Assembly: GCA_018814305.1 (NCBI GenBank)
Contig: JAHJAA010000017.1
Location: 1-64,000, forward strand
Source of the DNA: Pseudomonadota bacterium
Lineage (GTDB): Bacteria; Desulfobacterota; Desulfobulbia; Desulfobulbales; JAGXFP01
DNA length: 64,000 bases
Direction of reading: 5' to 3'
Part shown: in pieces, positions 10,585 to 20,471 of the stretch
Position numbering within the stretch: the stretch's first letter is position 1
How the letters are laid out: every line of letters starts with the position of its first letter
The notes under the pieces: generated by a model
What the model saw: only the letters and a program-made list of their open reading frames with translations
What the model was told of the DNA's origin: nothing
Databases searched by the model: none
Program-made: the position numbers and the translations under genes

Positions 10585-13500
10585 ATGTCCCGAAAAATGG
10601 TAACCATTGACGGTAACCAGGCCTGTACTCATGTGGCGTATGCCACCAGTGAGGTCATCACCATTTACCCGATCACGCCTTCATCACCGATGGCGGCCGA
10701 GGCTGACACCAAGGCCACGGCTAAACAAGAAAACATCTGGGGTTCCATTCCGGTGGTAACCCAAATGCAGTCCGAAGGAGGTGTCGCCGGCTCTCTGCAC
10801 GGTTCGCTGACCACCGGCGCCTTGTGCACCACCTTCACCGCCTCCCAGGGCCTGATGCTGATGCTCCCCAACATGTTCAAGATTGCCGGGGAGTTGACCC
10901 CAACGGTCTTTCATGTCACTGCCCGGTCCTTAGCCTATCAGGGGCTCTCCATTTTCGGCGACCACAGCGATGTCATGGCCGCCCGCCAAACCGGCTGGGC
11001 CATGCTATGCTCTCAGAACGTCCAGGAATGTCAGGATATGGCCCTGATCTCCACGCAAGCAGCCCTGCAAAGCCGCATTCCCTGTATGCATTTTTTCGAT
11101 GGATTCCGGACCTCCCATGAGATCCAGAAGATCGAGCAACTCACCTTCGATGATATGTCCAAGATGATTGACGAGAAACTGGTTACGGCCCACCGGCAGC
11201 GGGGCCTTTCACCGGACCACCCAATGATGCGCGGCACCGCCCAAAATCCGGACGTCTACTTCACCGGCCGCGAAACAGTCAACAAATACTACAATGCCTG
11301 TCCAGCCATCTATCAAAAGACCATGGACAAGTTCGCCAAACTGACCGGACGCCAGTATCATTTGTTTGATTATATTGGCTCTCCTAACGCTGAAGAAATT
11401 GTCATCATGATGGGTTCCGGCGCTGAAACCGTTGCAGCCACAGTCGAGCACCTGATCAAGAATAAGAAGAAGGTCGGTCTGGTTATCGTCCGCCTCTTCC
11501 GTCCCTTTGATTCTGCTGCTCTGGTCGATGCCCTGCCTAAGAACGTTAAAAAAATCACTGTTCTTGACCGCACCAAAGAACCCGGCAGCGCCGGTGAACC
11601 ACTCTACCTTGACATCCGCACCGCTGTTGGTGAGGCCGTTGAGGCAGGTACTCTTAAAAAGACCCCGATCATCTTGAGTGGCCGTTATGGACTGGGCTCA
11701 GCTGAGTTCACCCCGGCTATGGTCAAGGCAGTCTACGACAACATGGCTGCCAAGAAAGGCAAGAACCACTTCTGTGTCGGCCCCGATGACGACATCACCC
11801 GATCCAGCCTCAAGTATGATCCCTCCTTCAACATAGAGGGTAAGGACGTGGTCCGGGCCATGTTCTACGGCCTGGGTGCGGACGGCACCGTTGGTGCCAA
11901 CAAGAATACCATTAAGATCATTGGCACTGAAACTCCCAACAGCGCCCAAGGCTATTTTGTCTATGACTCCAAGAAGTCCGGCTCCATCACCACTAGCCAC
12001 CTGCGCTTTGGAAAGAACAAGATCGTTGCCCCATACCTGATCAGCAAGGCCAACTTCATAGCCTGTCATAATTTCACCTTTCTGGACAAATACGATATGG
12101 TCGGAAACCTTGAAGAAGGCGGTATTTTCCTCCTAACCACCACCTTCAACAAGGATGAAGTATGGAAACAACTTCCGTCAGTAGTTCAGAAAGACTTGAT
12201 TGCCAAGAAGGCTAAATTCTACATCATCGACGCCATCCATTTAGCTGAGGCCTTAGGTTTGGGAGCAAGGATCAATATGATCATGCAGACCGCCTTCTTC
12301 CTGATCTCCGGCATACTCTCACAAGATGAGGCAATTACGGCCATCAAGGGTGCCATCAAAAAGACCTACGGTAAAAAGGGCGATAAGGTTGTAGAGATGA
12401 ACTACGGAGCGGTTGACGCCGCAGTGACCAACATTGTCGAGGTCAAACTACCCAAGACAGCTGGCGGCCATGCCAAACCCCCGGTGGTACCGAACGATGC
12501 CCCGGCCTTTGTCAAGGAAGTTACCGCCAAGATGATTGAAGGTAAGGGCGACCAGATCAAAGTCTCCCAGATGCCCGATGACGGAACCTGGCCCACTGGG
12601 ACCACCCAATACGAAAAGCGTAATATTGCCGTTCATGTACCCGAATGGTTGCCTGAGAACTGCATCCAGTGCGCGCGTTGTTCGCTGGTTTGCCCCCATG
12701 CCGCCATCCGGATGAAAATCGTTAAAACTGCCGATCTTAAGAAAATCCCCAAGACCTTCAAGACCGTTGATGCAGTCGGTGCTCAGTTCAAGGGAAGAAA
12801 GGCTGCCATCCAGGTTTTCACCGAGGATTGCTGCGGTTGTACCCTCTGTGTCGACACCTGTCCTGCCAAGACCAAGGCCCTGCAGATGATCGACAACTCC
12901 GAAGCGCTTCGCGTTCAAGAGATCCCCAACGTTAAGTACTTCCTAGGCCTACCGGAAGTACCGAACAGCGATATCGACCCATCCACCGTCAAGGGCAGCC
13001 AGCTCAAGCAACCCCTGATGGAGTTCTCCGGCGCTTGTTCCGGCTGTGGCGAAACCCCGTACATCAAACTGGCTACCCAAATGTTCGGTGACCGAATGAT
13101 GATCGCCAACGCCACAGGTTGTTCTTCGATCTATGGTGGGAACCTCCCCACTACCCCTTACACCAAAAGGGCTGACGGACGTGGACCTTCATGGGCCAAC
13201 TCGCTGTTCGAGGATAATGCCGAATTTGGTCTGGGTATGCGTTATTCGGTCAATAAAATGGCCGCCCAAGCCGCCGAATTATTGGAAAAGGCCGTGGCCG
13301 AAAAACTGATAACCAAGAAGGTGGCCACCGACCTCACCACTGCCCCCCAAAAGAGCCAGGACGAGATCGAGGCCCAACGTGACCGGGTTGACAAACTCAA
13401 GAAGTCTCTTGCCAAGAGCAAGGCTAAAACCGCAACTCGTTTGATACCGGTTGCCGATTATCTGGTCAAAAAGTCGGTGTGGATCATCGGCGGCGATGGC

Positions 13501-14175
13501 TGGGCCTATGACATCGGTTACGGCGGTCTGGATCATGTGTTGGCCTCCGGAGAGAATGTCAACGTCTTGATCCTTGATACCGAGGTATACTCCAACACCG
13601 GGGGCCAGATGTCCAAATCAACACCGCGCGCCGCCACCGCCCAGTTCGCCGCCGGTGGCAAGAAGATGCCCAAGAAGGATATCGGGATGATCTTCTCCAC
13701 CTACGGCAACGTCTACGTAGCCAAGGTAGCCATGGGAGCCAACCCAATGCAGGTCGCTAAAGCCTTTGCCGAGGCCGAGGCCTATGATGGGCCGTCGCTG
13801 ATCATCGCATACTCGCATTGCATCAACCACGGGATCAATATGGCCAAGGGTTTCGACCAGCAAAAGAAGGCGGTCGAGTGCGGTCACTGGCCCCTTTATC
13901 GTTACAATCCGGAGTTGGAAGCGGAAGGCAAAAATCCTTTGCACATTGACTCCAAGGCACCGGCAATCCCATTTGCCGAATATGCCATGAACGAGAACCG
14001 CTATCGGATGTTGAAGATGATGAATCCGGAACATGCCGATGAGTTAATGGCCTTGTCCCAGAAGGACGTGGAAAAGGGGTGGAAGTTCCTGGAAGGCCGT
14101 TTTAAGTCCTTGGAACCTGAAACCACACCGGCCAAAGCACCAGCCAAAACACCGGCGAAGAGCAAGAAAAAATAA
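10585..14175 (+). CDS. nifJ: Pyruvate:ferredoxin (flavodoxin) oxidoreductase, single-chain
   Basis: Oxidises pyruvate and CoA to acetyl-CoA and CO2, reducing ferredoxin; a central enzyme of strict anaerobes. The start at 10585 has a strong AAGGAGAAA ribosome site. The domains are in the usual order: TPP/transketolase-like domain I with EVITIYPITPSSPMAAEAD (about 23-41), domains II and III, a 2x[4Fe-4S] ferredoxin domain (CIQCARCSLVCPHA and CCGCTLCVDTCP, about 690-760), and a TPP-binding domain with CSGCGETPY, NATGCSS and GDGWAYDIG, which also supply the proximal cluster cysteines. The C-terminus ends in an Ala/Pro/Lys-rich tail (KAPAKTPAKSKKK), which is unusual and probably unstructured. It is monocistronic, with a terminator downstream. 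Confidence 0.97.
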   Translation: MSRKMVTIDGNQACTHVAYATSEVITIYPITPSSPMAAEADTKATAKQENIWGSIPVVTQMQSEGGVAGSLHGSLTTGALCTTFTASQGLMLMLPNMFKIAGELTPTVFHVTARSLAYQGLSIFGDHSDVMAARQTGWAMLCSQNVQECQDMALISTQAALQSRIPCMHFFDGFRTSHEIQKIEQLTFDDMSKMIDEKLVTAHRQRGLSPDHPMMRGTAQNPDVYFTGRETVNKYYNACPAIYQKTMDKFAKLTGRQYHLFDYIGSPNAEEIVIMMGSGAETVAATVEHLIKNKKKVGLVIVRLFRPFDSAALVDALPKNVKKITVLDRTKEPGSAGEPLYLDIRTAVGEAVEAGTLKKTPIILSGRYGLGSAEFTPAMVKAVYDNMAAKKGKNHFCVGPDDDITRSSLKYDPSFNIEGKDVVRAMFYGLGADGTVGANKNTIKIIGTETPNSAQGYFVYDSKKSGSITTSHLRFGKNKIVAPYLISKANFIACHNFTFLDKYDMVGNLEEGGIFLLTTTFNKDEVWKQLPSVVQKDLIAKKAKFYIIDAIHLAEALGLGARINMIMQTAFFLISGILSQDEAITAIKGAIKKTYGKKGDKVVEMNYGAVDAAVTNIVEVKLPKTAGGHAKPPVVPNDAPAFVKEVTAKMIEGKGDQIKVSQMPDDGTWPTGTTQYEKRNIAVHVPEWLPENCIQCARCSLVCPHAAIRMKIVKTADLKKIPKTFKTVDAVGAQFKGRKAAIQVFTEDCCGCTLCVDTCPAKTKALQMIDNSEALRVQEIPNVKYFLGLPEVPNSDIDPSTVKGSQLKQPLMEFSGACSGCGETPYIKLATQMFGDRMMIANATGCSSIYGGNLPTTPYTKRADGRGPSWANSLFEDNAEFGLGMRYSVNKMAAQAAELLEKAVAEKLITKKVATDLTTAPQKSQDEIEAQRDRVDKLKKSLAKSKAKTATRLIPVADYLVKKSVWIIGGDGWAYDIGYGGLDHVLASGENVNVLILDTEVYSNTGGQMSKSTPRAATAQFAAGGKKMPKKDIGMIFSTYGNVYVAKVAMGANPMQVAKAFAEAEAYDGPSLIIAYSHCINHGINMAKGFDQQKKAVECGHWPLYRYNPELEAEGKNPLHIDSKAPAIPFAEYAMNENRYRMLKMMNPEHADELMALSQKDVEKGWKFLEGRFKSLEPETTPAKAPAKTPAKSKKK

Positions 14176-14199
14176 GCGCCCGATGCAGTGCTGACTTTC

Positions 14200-14230
14200 G
14201 GTGAGTCCCGGGTTTGATCCCGGGCTCGCC
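14200..14230 (+). other. Very stable GC-rich hairpin, tRNA T-arm-like
   Basis: GGTGAG and CTCGCC form an outer stem and CCCGGG/CCCGGG an inner stem around TTTGAT, 12 base pairs in all with one bulged T. The inner part resembles a tRNA T-arm plus 3' acceptor strand, but no matching D-arm or anticodon arm lies upstream. It sits between the oxidoreductase stop and its terminator. It may stabilise the mRNA 3' end or be a relic of a tRNA gene. Confidence 0.4.
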
Positions 14231-14240
14231 TCAGAAACCA

Positions 14241-14276
14241 AAAGGGTTTATGAGCTTTGGCCCATAAACCCTTTTT
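14241..14276 (+). terminator. Intrinsic terminator after the pyruvate oxidoreductase gene
   Basis: AAAGGGTTTATG pairs with CATAAACCCTTT and the hairpin runs into TTTTTT. It is placed to end the oxidoreductase transcript before wrbA. Confidence 0.85.
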
Positions 14277-14359
14277 TATTGCTTGATAGGTATCGTATCG
14301 GACGGATCAATGAAATTCATGGAATGAAGTTAAAAAACCATCAATCTTGAGGTGACGCA

Positions 14360-14971
14360 ATGAAAGTCTTGATCGTCTATTACTCGATGTATGGTCATAT
14401 CGCTAAGATGGCCCAGGCGATTGCGGAAGGAGCTCGATCTATTGAGGGGGCTGAGGTAAATGTAAGAAGAGTCCCGGAGACCTTGTCCAAAGAAGTTTTA
14501 GACAAGATGGGCGCCACCGAGGCGCAAAAGAATCAAATCAAGATACCGGTCGGTAACATTAATGATCTTGCTGAAGCCGATGCTATCATCTTCGGCACCC
14601 CGACCCGTTTCGGGAATATGTGTGGCCAGATGCGTCAATTTCTTGATTCAACAGGTGGCCTCTGGATGAACGGGTCATTGGTTGGCAAAGCGGGCAGCGT
14701 CTTCACAAGCTCTAATACCCAGCATGGCGGGCAGGAGTCCACCATTTTGAGTTTCCATATCACTCTCCTTCATCAAGGCATGGTAGTGGTCGGTCTCCCC
14801 TATTCTTTTAAGGGCCAAATGATCGGCACTGAGATCTCCGGGTGCTCCCCCTACGGTGCATCAACCGTGGCAGACCCCGATGGCAGCAGAACCCCCAGTG
14901 ACAACGAATTGGATGGAGCACGTTACCAAGGAGCCCACGTCGCAGGTATTGCTAAAAAGCTTTCTTCATAA
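14360..14971 (+). CDS. wrbA: NAD(P)H:quinone oxidoreductase, WrbA flavodoxin-like family
   Basis: FMN-dependent two-electron quinone reductase, thought to protect against oxidative stress. The 203 residues match the family length. The flavodoxin phosphate loop is [12 protein letters not shown] (about 7-18), followed by the family's [17 protein letters not shown] ([18 protein letters not shown]) and SNTQHGGQE motifs. The ribosome site GAGGTGA lies 6 bp before the ATG. It stands alone between two terminators and convergent to tyrS. Confidence 0.95.
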   Translation: MKVLIVYYSMYGHIAKMAQAIAEGARSIEGAEVNVRRVPETLSKEVLDKMGATEAQKNQIKIPVGNINDLAEADAIIFGTPTRFGNMCGQMRQFLDSTGGLWMNGSLVGKAGSVFTSSNTQHGGQESTILSFHITLLHQGMVVVGLPYSFKGQMIGTEISGCSPYGASTVADPDGSRTPSDNELDGARYQGAHVAGIAKKLSS

Positions 14972-14992
14972 ACAACGGACCCTGAGCTCATA

Positions 14993-15031
14993 TAAAAAAA
15001 AAGGCGGCCTCTGTCGAGGCCGCCTTTTTTT
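14993..15031. terminator. Bidirectional terminator between wrbA and tyrS
   Basis: AAGGCGGCCT and AGGCCGCCTT form a perfect stem around CTGTCG, flanked by an A-tract on the left and a T-tract on the right. It can therefore end transcription of the two convergent genes from either side. Confidence 0.92.
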
Positions 15032-15047
15032 ACCTATTCTATGACAA

Positions 15048-16262
15048 CTAAGTAAAACTTACTCGGCAGAACCGTCTCTTGCCAACTTTCAACAAAACCT
15101 GCCCAACGGTTTTAAGCTCATAATCCTGATCTGTTACTTTCTCGCCATCAACGGTAACCGCATTTTGGCTAATCATCCTTCGTGCCTCGCCGGTTCCTTT
15201 CACCAAATCAACCTCAACCAGGAGTTTAGGGAGCCAGATCATGGGACCTTCCACCGGATATTTAATTTCTTGAATATCATCGGGCAAATCATGATTTCGA
15301 AAAACATTGTCAAAATTCTCTTCTGCTGCTGAAGCGGCATCTGTACCATGAAAACGACCAGTAATTTCCCTGGCCAATTGTTGCTTCACCGCCTTAGGAT
15401 GCATCCGCCCCTCGGTCATTTCAGTGGCGAGAGACTCTATTTCTGCTGCAGAAAGATCACTGAGCAATTCATAATAACGAAACATCAACGCATCGGATAC
15501 CGATAGAATTTTACCGTAAATATCGTTGGCCGATTCAGTTATCCCAATGTAATTTCCTAGGGATTTACTCATTTTATTGATGCCGTCTAATCCCTCCAAC
15601 AGGGGCATGGTCAAAACAGTTTGTGGCTCCTGTCCCCACACCTTCTGCAAGGTCCGTCCCATCAATACATTGAATAATTGATCAGTCCCCCCCAACTCCA
15701 CATCCGCATGAAGAGCAACGGAGTCGTAACCTTGAATCAGGGGATAAAGAAATTCATGGATGGAGATGGGACGATTATTTTCAAAACGCTCCTTAAAATC
15801 CTCCCTTTCCAGCATTCTAGCCACGGTCAACTGGGAGGCCAGCTTGATAAAGTCAAACGAGGTCATTTTTTCCAACCAATGGGAATTAAAAACAACCTCG
15901 GTCTTTTCCGGGTCAAGTATCTTAAAAATTTGCTCTTTATAGGTCTCCGCATTCCGTTTTACATCCTCAACAGTCAACGGTTTGCGGGTCTCTGACTTAC
16001 CAGTGGGATCACCGATCATACCGGTAAAATCACCAATCAGAAACTTAATATCATGACCGAGATCCTGGAAATGCTTGAGTTTTTGAATCAACACCGTATG
16101 ACCAAGATGCAGGTCTGGGGCCGTCGGATCAAATCCAGCTTTAATTTTCAGGGGGATACCGGTAGCGGCAGAGCGTTTCAGTTTCTCAGCCAACCCTTCC
16201 TCGGAAATCACATCGACCGCTCCCCGAACAAGGATAGCGATCTGTTCATCAATGGTCATCAT
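15048..16262 (-). CDS. tyrS: Tyrosyl-tRNA synthetase
   Basis: Charges tRNA-Tyr. The class I signatures are HLGH (in [13 protein letters not shown], about residue 50) and KMSKS (about 230). The C-terminus has an S4 RNA-binding domain ([21 protein letters not shown]). The length of 404 residues and the [10 protein letters not shown] context fit the TyrZ-like bacterial subgroup. Its ATG overlaps the rny stop by 4 bp (ATGA), so the two are translationally coupled in one operon. Confidence 0.97.
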   Translation of the reverse strand: MMTIDEQIAILVRGAVDVISEEGLAEKLKRSAATGIPLKIKAGFDPTAPDLHLGHTVLIQKLKHFQDLGHDIKFLIGDFTGMIGDPTGKSETRKPLTVEDVKRNAETYKEQIFKILDPEKTEVVFNSHWLEKMTSFDFIKLASQLTVARMLEREDFKERFENNRPISIHEFLYPLIQGYDSVALHADVELGGTDQLFNVLMGRTLQKVWGQEPQTVLTMPLLEGLDGINKMSKSLGNYIGITESANDIYGKILSVSDALMFRYYELLSDLSAAEIESLATEMTEGRMHPKAVKQQLAREITGRFHGTDAASAAEENFDNVFRNHDLPDDIQEIKYPVEGPMIWLPKLLVEVDLVKGTGEARRMISQNAVTVDGEKVTDQDYELKTVGQVLLKVGKRRFCRVSFT

Positions 16263-17821
16263 TTTGCGTACTCAACAGCTCGAGTTTCCCGAATAACTGT
16301 TACCCGAATTTGTCCAGGGTAGGTCAAATCCTTTTCGATCTTTTTCGCAATATCACCACTTAAAACCACACTCTCGGTATCAGAAATTTCAGAACTGTTC
16401 ACCACAATTCGAATTTCCCGGCCGGCTTGAATGGCAAAGGCTTTATCAACTCCACTAAAAGACGTGGCTATATTTTCAAGATCCTCCAAACGTTTTACAT
16501 ATGACTCAAGCATTTCCTTCCGTGCCCCGGGACGAGCCCCAGACAGAGCATCGGCGGACTGGACGATAACATCAAGAATACCGTCAGGAGGGATATCCTC
16601 ATGGTGGGCAGCAATGGCATGGACAATTTCCGGTGATTCACCATATTTTTTAGCAAGGTCACGGCCGATGGCGGCATGGGTCCCTTCAATTTCATGGTCA
16701 ACCGCCTTCCCTATGTCATGGAGGAGTCCTGCACGTTTAGCGAGTTTCACATTAACTCCGAGCTCTGATGCAATCACCCCGGCAAGAAATGCGACCTCAA
16801 GTGAATGTTGTAAGACATTTTGTCCATAGCTGGTTCGGTATCGAAGTCGGCCCAACAGTTTAATTATTTCTATATTGACACCATGGGCCCCAACATCGAA
16901 AGTCGCCTGCTCACCGGCTTCACGCATGGAGACCTCAAGTTCCTCGGTGACCTTGATAACAATTTCCTCAATCCTGGCCGGATGAATCCTGCCATCGGTA
17001 ATCAGCCGCTCCAAGGACTGCCGGGCCACCTCCCGTCGAACCGGATTAAATCCGGAAAGAATGACTGCTTCCGGGGTATCATCGATAATGATATCAATAC
17101 CCGTAGCGGCCTCAATGGCTCTGATGTTACGACCCTCTCGACCGATGATCCGCCCCTTCATCTCTTCATTGGGTAGCGGGACGACGGAGACGGTCTTTTC
17201 AGCCACATAATCTCCGGCATAACGGGCGATGGCCAGGGCTATAATATTTTTAGCCTTCTTATCGGCCTCCATCTTGGTTTCATTCTCAATCCGAACCAAA
17301 GCCTTGGCCGCTTCCATCTTGGCTTCACTTTCTATGGACTCGGTAAGTAGACGCTTGGCCTCTTCCCTCGAAATACCGGAAATCTTTTCCAGTTTCAGCC
17401 GCTGTTCATCAATAACCTCTGAGAGTTCCTTCTTCTTCTGGAGAACACGATTTTCCTGTTTTACCGCGTGCTGTTCCCTTTTTAACAGTTCCATCTCTCG
17501 CTTATCAAGAAGATCGATTTTCCGTTCAATCTGATCAAGCTTCTGACCGAACCTCTTTTCTTCTTCAATGAGATCGGTCTTACGATGACGGATCTCATTC
17601 TCGGCCTCTACCTTAGCCTTATACGCATCATCCTTAATCTGAATAGATGCCTCTTTTTTTATCTGTTCAACCTCGGCAAGAGCGCCCTCTATCAATTTAC
17701 GGCCTTGCTCCTCAACACTATTTTGCCTTTTCTCTACAAGATTCTTTCTGAGAATAAACCCGATTATTAAACCGACCGCCGATGCAACCAGTATTGATGC
17801 AACAACAAACGACGTACTCAT
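16259..17821 (-). CDS. rny: Ribonuclease Y
   Basis: Membrane-anchored endoribonuclease that starts mRNA decay. I set the start at ATG 17821, because GGGAGGA lies 8 bp upstream and the product then opens [17 protein letters not shown], the expected anchor helix; a TTG at 17839 lies in front of that site. A long coiled coil follows (about 30-190, rich in Lys/Glu/Arg), then a KH domain ([17 protein letters not shown]) and an HD phosphohydrolase domain ([13 protein letters not shown]). The roughly 520 residues match the family. It is co-transcribed with tyrS. Confidence 0.97.
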   Translation of the reverse strand: MSTSFVVASILVASAVGLIIGFILRKNLVEKRQNSVEEQGRKLIEGALAEVEQIKKEASIQIKDDAYKAKVEAENEIRHRKTDLIEEEKRFGQKLDQIERKIDLLDKREMELLKREQHAVKQENRVLQKKKELSEVIDEQRLKLEKISGISREEAKRLLTESIESEAKMEAAKALVRIENETKMEADKKAKNIIALAIARYAGDYVAEKTVSVVPLPNEEMKGRIIGREGRNIRAIEAATGIDIIIDDTPEAVILSGFNPVRREVARQSLERLITDGRIHPARIEEIVIKVTEELEVSMREAGEQATFDVGAHGVNIEIIKLLGRLRYRTSYGQNVLQHSLEVAFLAGVIASELGVNVKLAKRAGLLHDIGKAVDHEIEGTHAAIGRDLAKKYGESPEIVHAIAAHHEDIPPDGILDVIVQSADALSGARPGARKEMLESYVKRLEDLENIATSFSGVDKAFAIQAGREIRIVVNSSEISDTESVVLSGDIAKKIEKDLTYPGQIRVTVIRETRAVEYAK

Positions 17822-18519
17822 TGAGACGTCCTCCCTCAAAGATTTATTAAAACAGTTAAGCGGTCATCAACATTGATGGACCGTTAACAGATTGCCATAT
17901 TGAACCAGGACATTATTTAATCCCAGTACTACTTTCGCTTTAGCGGGAAACCCGAGACGGTCTCAATGGCCAAAACGACAAATAGTAAAAAGAACCGACA
18001 CAGCGGTCCTTTTTACGACTATCCCGTAATCGAACAACACCCAGAGAATAATTTTCAGTAAAAAAAAACCATGAGATCTCCGTTTAGAACTCTTACGGAA
18101 CCTCAAAAGGATCTTCTTGAATAATACCAACGGTACGAAAGGGGAAATGTTCCCAGGGAAGGGAATAAGACACTTCAAGACATGACGGAAATAATAGCTT
18201 TATAGAAAGAAGGCTTTAGGAATTCAGCCTCCACTATTCCTTTAAACAACCGCCGAATCCGACGAGACAAAGCAGAAAGATCTTTACCAGTTGTATATAA
18301 ATAGGCGAAGACCCACCTTGCTTATTTCACTACAAATACCGGATTTATTACTCTCTCAACCGAGTTCTGCAAGTGGTTGAGTTCATTCATGTCTGAATAC
18401 CCTGGGGGAAAAAACCAACTACCACCCTTACGTTAAGCTGGAACCATCGCCCTCCTTTCCAAGCTTTTATATATATAAAATCCCAATGACAAAAAATTGC
18501 CGTGGATTATTAAACCGAT
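17822..18519. other. Long gene-poor gap between rny and the 6S RNA gene
   Basis: I find no convincing gene. A minus-strand frame of 48 codons (18321-18178) reads protein-like but has no start codon. The gap also holds a terminator-like hairpin (listed separately) and, near 18435-18466, a stem whose loop contains AGGAGGGCGATGG in the minus sense, a ribosome-site-like sequence before a 4-codon frame. The promoter of rny-tyrS should lie in the part nearest 17.9 kb. Confidence 0.5.
17985..18016. terminator. Probable bidirectional terminator hairpin
   Basis: GTAAAAAGAACCG pairs with CGGTCCTTTTTAC (one mismatch) around ACACAG, with A- and T-tracts inside the stem. It would separate transcripts coming from the 6S/zapA side from the rny operon. 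Confidence 0.6.
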
Positions 18520-18706
18520 AAATCCCCCACCAAGCCGTGTAAATAGGTTGTTAATACCGAACCTAACTATGTAGGTGGGCGTTACCCATAGCTTCATCTG
18601 GAATCTTGCAGAGCAAGTTTCCATCTTAAAGACCAGTGGAGTCACCCTTTTAAATAATGTTGGCTCGAAAACAACCTATTCATCACCAACAAGGCAGGGG
18701 AGATTT
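18520..18706 (-). ncRNA. ssrS: 6S RNA
   Basis: 6S RNA mimics an open promoter and sequesters the housekeeping RNA polymerase holoenzyme. On the minus strand a 187-nt segment folds into one long rod. Its 5' arm (AAATCTCCCCTGCC, then AATAGGTTGTT) pairs with the 3' arm (AACAACCTATT, then GGTGGGGGATTT), leaving internal bulges. The inner part contains GCCCACCTAC-ATAGT-TAGGTTCG, a hairpin typical of proteobacterial 6S RNAs. It lies 15 bp downstream of the zapA stop on the same strand, the zapA-ssrS order known from other proteobacteria. The end points are estimated from the pairing. It is not followed by fau in this window. Confidence 0.85.
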
Positions 18707-18721
18707 TGTATCATATCGTAA

Positions 18722-19000
18722 TCAATCAAATTCCTCAATTTTTTTAATTATATTCAAACCCAAGGAATCGATTTTATTACGATACGCTTCGAAATCCCTC
18801 TTCAGCTTTACATAACGACCGGCCATATTGAGGGTAGCAAGAATCACCGATTTCCCGGATGGGATAACGTTGGTTGCCGGACTGGTTTCCTCAAGATGTT
18901 TTTTCACCAAGGCAAGGATTTCCCGAACGTCTTCCTCTGGAGCGTCAGTATAGAGCGGATACTCTTGCCCGAACACTTCAAATTTAACCAGTCTCGCCAA
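18722..19000 (-). CDS. zapA: Cell division protein ZapA
   Basis: Cytoplasmic FtsZ-associated protein that bundles protofilaments at midcell. I choose TTG 19000: GGAG lies 7 bp upstream and the product opens MARLVKFEVFGQEYPLYTD, as family members do; an in-frame TTG at 19015 is less likely. The 92 residues comprise an N-terminal beta-rich head and a C-terminal helix (ILATLNMAGRYVKLKRDFEAY). It starts 19 bp after the upstream coiled-coil gene and is followed by the 6S RNA gene. Confidence 0.9.
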   Translation of the reverse strand: MARLVKFEVFGQEYPLYTDAPEEDVREILALVKKHLEETSPATNVIPSGKSVILATLNMAGRYVKLKRDFEAYRNKIDSLGLNIIKKIEEFD

Positions 19001-19018
19001 AGTCTTTCTCCACAAAAC

Positions 19019-19312
19019 CTAAAAGAGCGTTTTTTCCTCAATTCCGGTTACCTGCTGTCCGACGTCACTTTTCTTTTTAGAACTCACCAGCTCCCATCGA
19101 TCAATGGAATCAATCAAGCCGGATACTTTTTGCTGGACCTTACTCCTTTCTCCTTGCAAACTATCGACAACTCGACGCAACTCCTCGTTTTCATTCCTTT
19201 TTTCTTCAACCATCATTTCAAGTTTTGTTTTTTCATGGTGAAGTTCGTCAAGAGCCGCTATTAATTTTTCAACAGCACCTTCCAATCTGACCAAATCGTC
19301 TATCTGTTCCAT
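19019..19312 (-). CDS. ZapB-like coiled-coil protein
   Basis: A 97-residue protein that is almost entirely coiled coil (heptad-rich, DDLVRLEGAVEKLIAALDEL and the Glu/Lys-rich stretch that follows). It has no signal peptide. It directly precedes zapA on the same strand, which suggests a divisome role like ZapB (a ZapA-linked FtsZ-ring factor). The sequence itself is too low in information to prove orthology. The acidic/basic C-terminal third is not predicted to coil as strongly. Confidence 0.75.
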   Translation of the reverse strand: MEQIDDLVRLEGAVEKLIAALDELHHEKTKLEMMVEEKRNENEELRRVVDSLQGERSKVQQKVSGLIDSIDRWELVSSKKKSDVGQQVTGIEEKTLF

Positions 19313-19442
19313 CAGTATTCACCCACGTTTAATTAAAGATATATCAACAAAGACCGAATATTCGACCAATGGGCCATCAAACCTCAATGATTCAAAATAG
19401 CCCTTGGAGCATTAGACCTCAGTCAGATCGCAAAACTGATTA

Positions 19443-20471
19443 TTACAGGATATCATTCTCGTTATGAATGAGGTTTGAACGTACCATCGTGTGGCCCTCA
19501 ATTGTATCATGTTCCAAAAGGCAGAAAGGACCAATTATGGAGTGTGACCCAATTGAGCACCCCCTGATAATACAGTTTGCTTCAATACGACAATTTTGAC
19601 CGATCGATGTACCATGGGACAGGATAACATTCCCGCCGATCACTGTATCAGCACCAACCTCCACATCATCACTTATCCGAATCGTTTCCGGCTCAAGAAG
19701 AGTCACGCCGCTTTGCATCAGTTCAAGATTTCTTTTATCTCGAAGCGCTGAGGAGGCGAGGGCAAGTTCGTGCCGAGAGTTTACCCCCATGACTTCACAA
19801 AAATCAGTACACTCATAACGGTTAACAATATGCCCTTCGTTCCGGGCAACCGCAACCAAATCCGTTAAATAGTATTCGCCCTGGGCATTATCACGACCAA
19901 TTTCAAGAAGCCCGGACAACAAAAACCGACTATCCACACAGTATATTCCAGTGTTTATTTCACAAACGGTCAATTCATCGTTCTTGGCATCCTTATGCTC
20001 GACAATCCGACGAACTGAACCGTTATCATCACGAATAATCCGTCCGTAGTTGGTAGGATCACTCACAAATGAGGTCATAACCGTCAATACAGCAGAAGAT
20101 GATTCATGGGCACACACCAGCTCCTGCAAGGTTTCTGAGGTGATCAACGGTGTATCACCACAGAGGATCAACACATTGCCGACATGATTAGAGAGTGCGT
20201 TTTGGGCGGAAAGGACCGCATGGGCAGTACCTAACTGGCTCGATTGAATGGCGAACTCGACCTCATACTCATTCAGTGATTGCCTTAATTCATCCGCCTG
20301 ATAACCGACAACAACAATTATTCTATCGACCGTTAATGATCCAATGGCATTTAAAACGTGATGGATCATTGGTCGAAAAAAAACTTCATGAAGGACCTTG
20401 GGGTGGGCTGATTTCATTCTGGTGCCCTTGCCAGCAGCAAGAACAACGGCCAATATCTTCTTGGGGCTCAT
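19443..20471 (-). CDS. GlmU-type UDP-GlcNAc pyrophosphorylase lacking the acetyltransferase end
   Basis: The N-terminal nucleotidyltransferase domain is complete: LAAGKGTRMKS near residue 10, QLGTAHAV, LCGDTPLI, and EINTGIYC/GEYYLTD. It should make UDP-GlcNAc from GlcNAc-1-P and UTP for peptidoglycan and LPS. The left-handed beta-helix (from about 245) has only a few hexapeptide coils and ends at residue 342, whereas bifunctional GlmU runs to about 456. The acetyltransferase active-site region is therefore missing and acetylation of GlcN-1-P must come from elsewhere. The start ATG 20471 gives MSPKKILAVVLAAGKG; an upstream in-frame GTG (20489) is possible. The C-terminus looks natural, not frameshifted. 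Confidence 0.9.
   Translation of the reverse strand: MSPKKILAVVLAAGKGTRMKSAHPKVLHEVFFRPMIHHVLNAIGSLTVDRIIVVVGYQADELRQSLNEYEVEFAIQSSQLGTAHAVLSAQNALSNHVGNVLILCGDTPLITSETLQELVCAHESSSAVLTVMTSFVSDPTNYGRIIRDDNGSVRRIVEHKDAKNDELTVCEINTGIYCVDSRFLLSGLLEIGRDNAQGEYYLTDLVAVARNEGHIVNRYECTDFCEVMGVNSRHELALASSALRDKRNLELMQSGVTLLEPETIRISDDVEVGADTVIGGNVILSHGTSIGQNCRIEANCIIRGCSIGSHSIIGPFCLLEHDTIEGHTMVRSNLIHNENDIL

Noticed and set aside
14180-14240. Complete tRNA gene after the pyruvate oxidoreductase gene
   Set aside because: Only a T-arm-like hairpin is present; D-arm, anticodon arm and acceptor pairing are missing.
18178-18321. 48-codon minus-strand frame in the rny-6S gap (LSALSRRIRRLFKG)
   Set aside because: No ATG, GTG or good TTG start; bounded by a stop upstream; no recognisable family.
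18435-18466. Hairpin with AGGAGG in its loop, before a 4-codon frame (minus strand)
   Set aside because: Could be a translation-control element, but the frame is too short and no downstream gene is in range.
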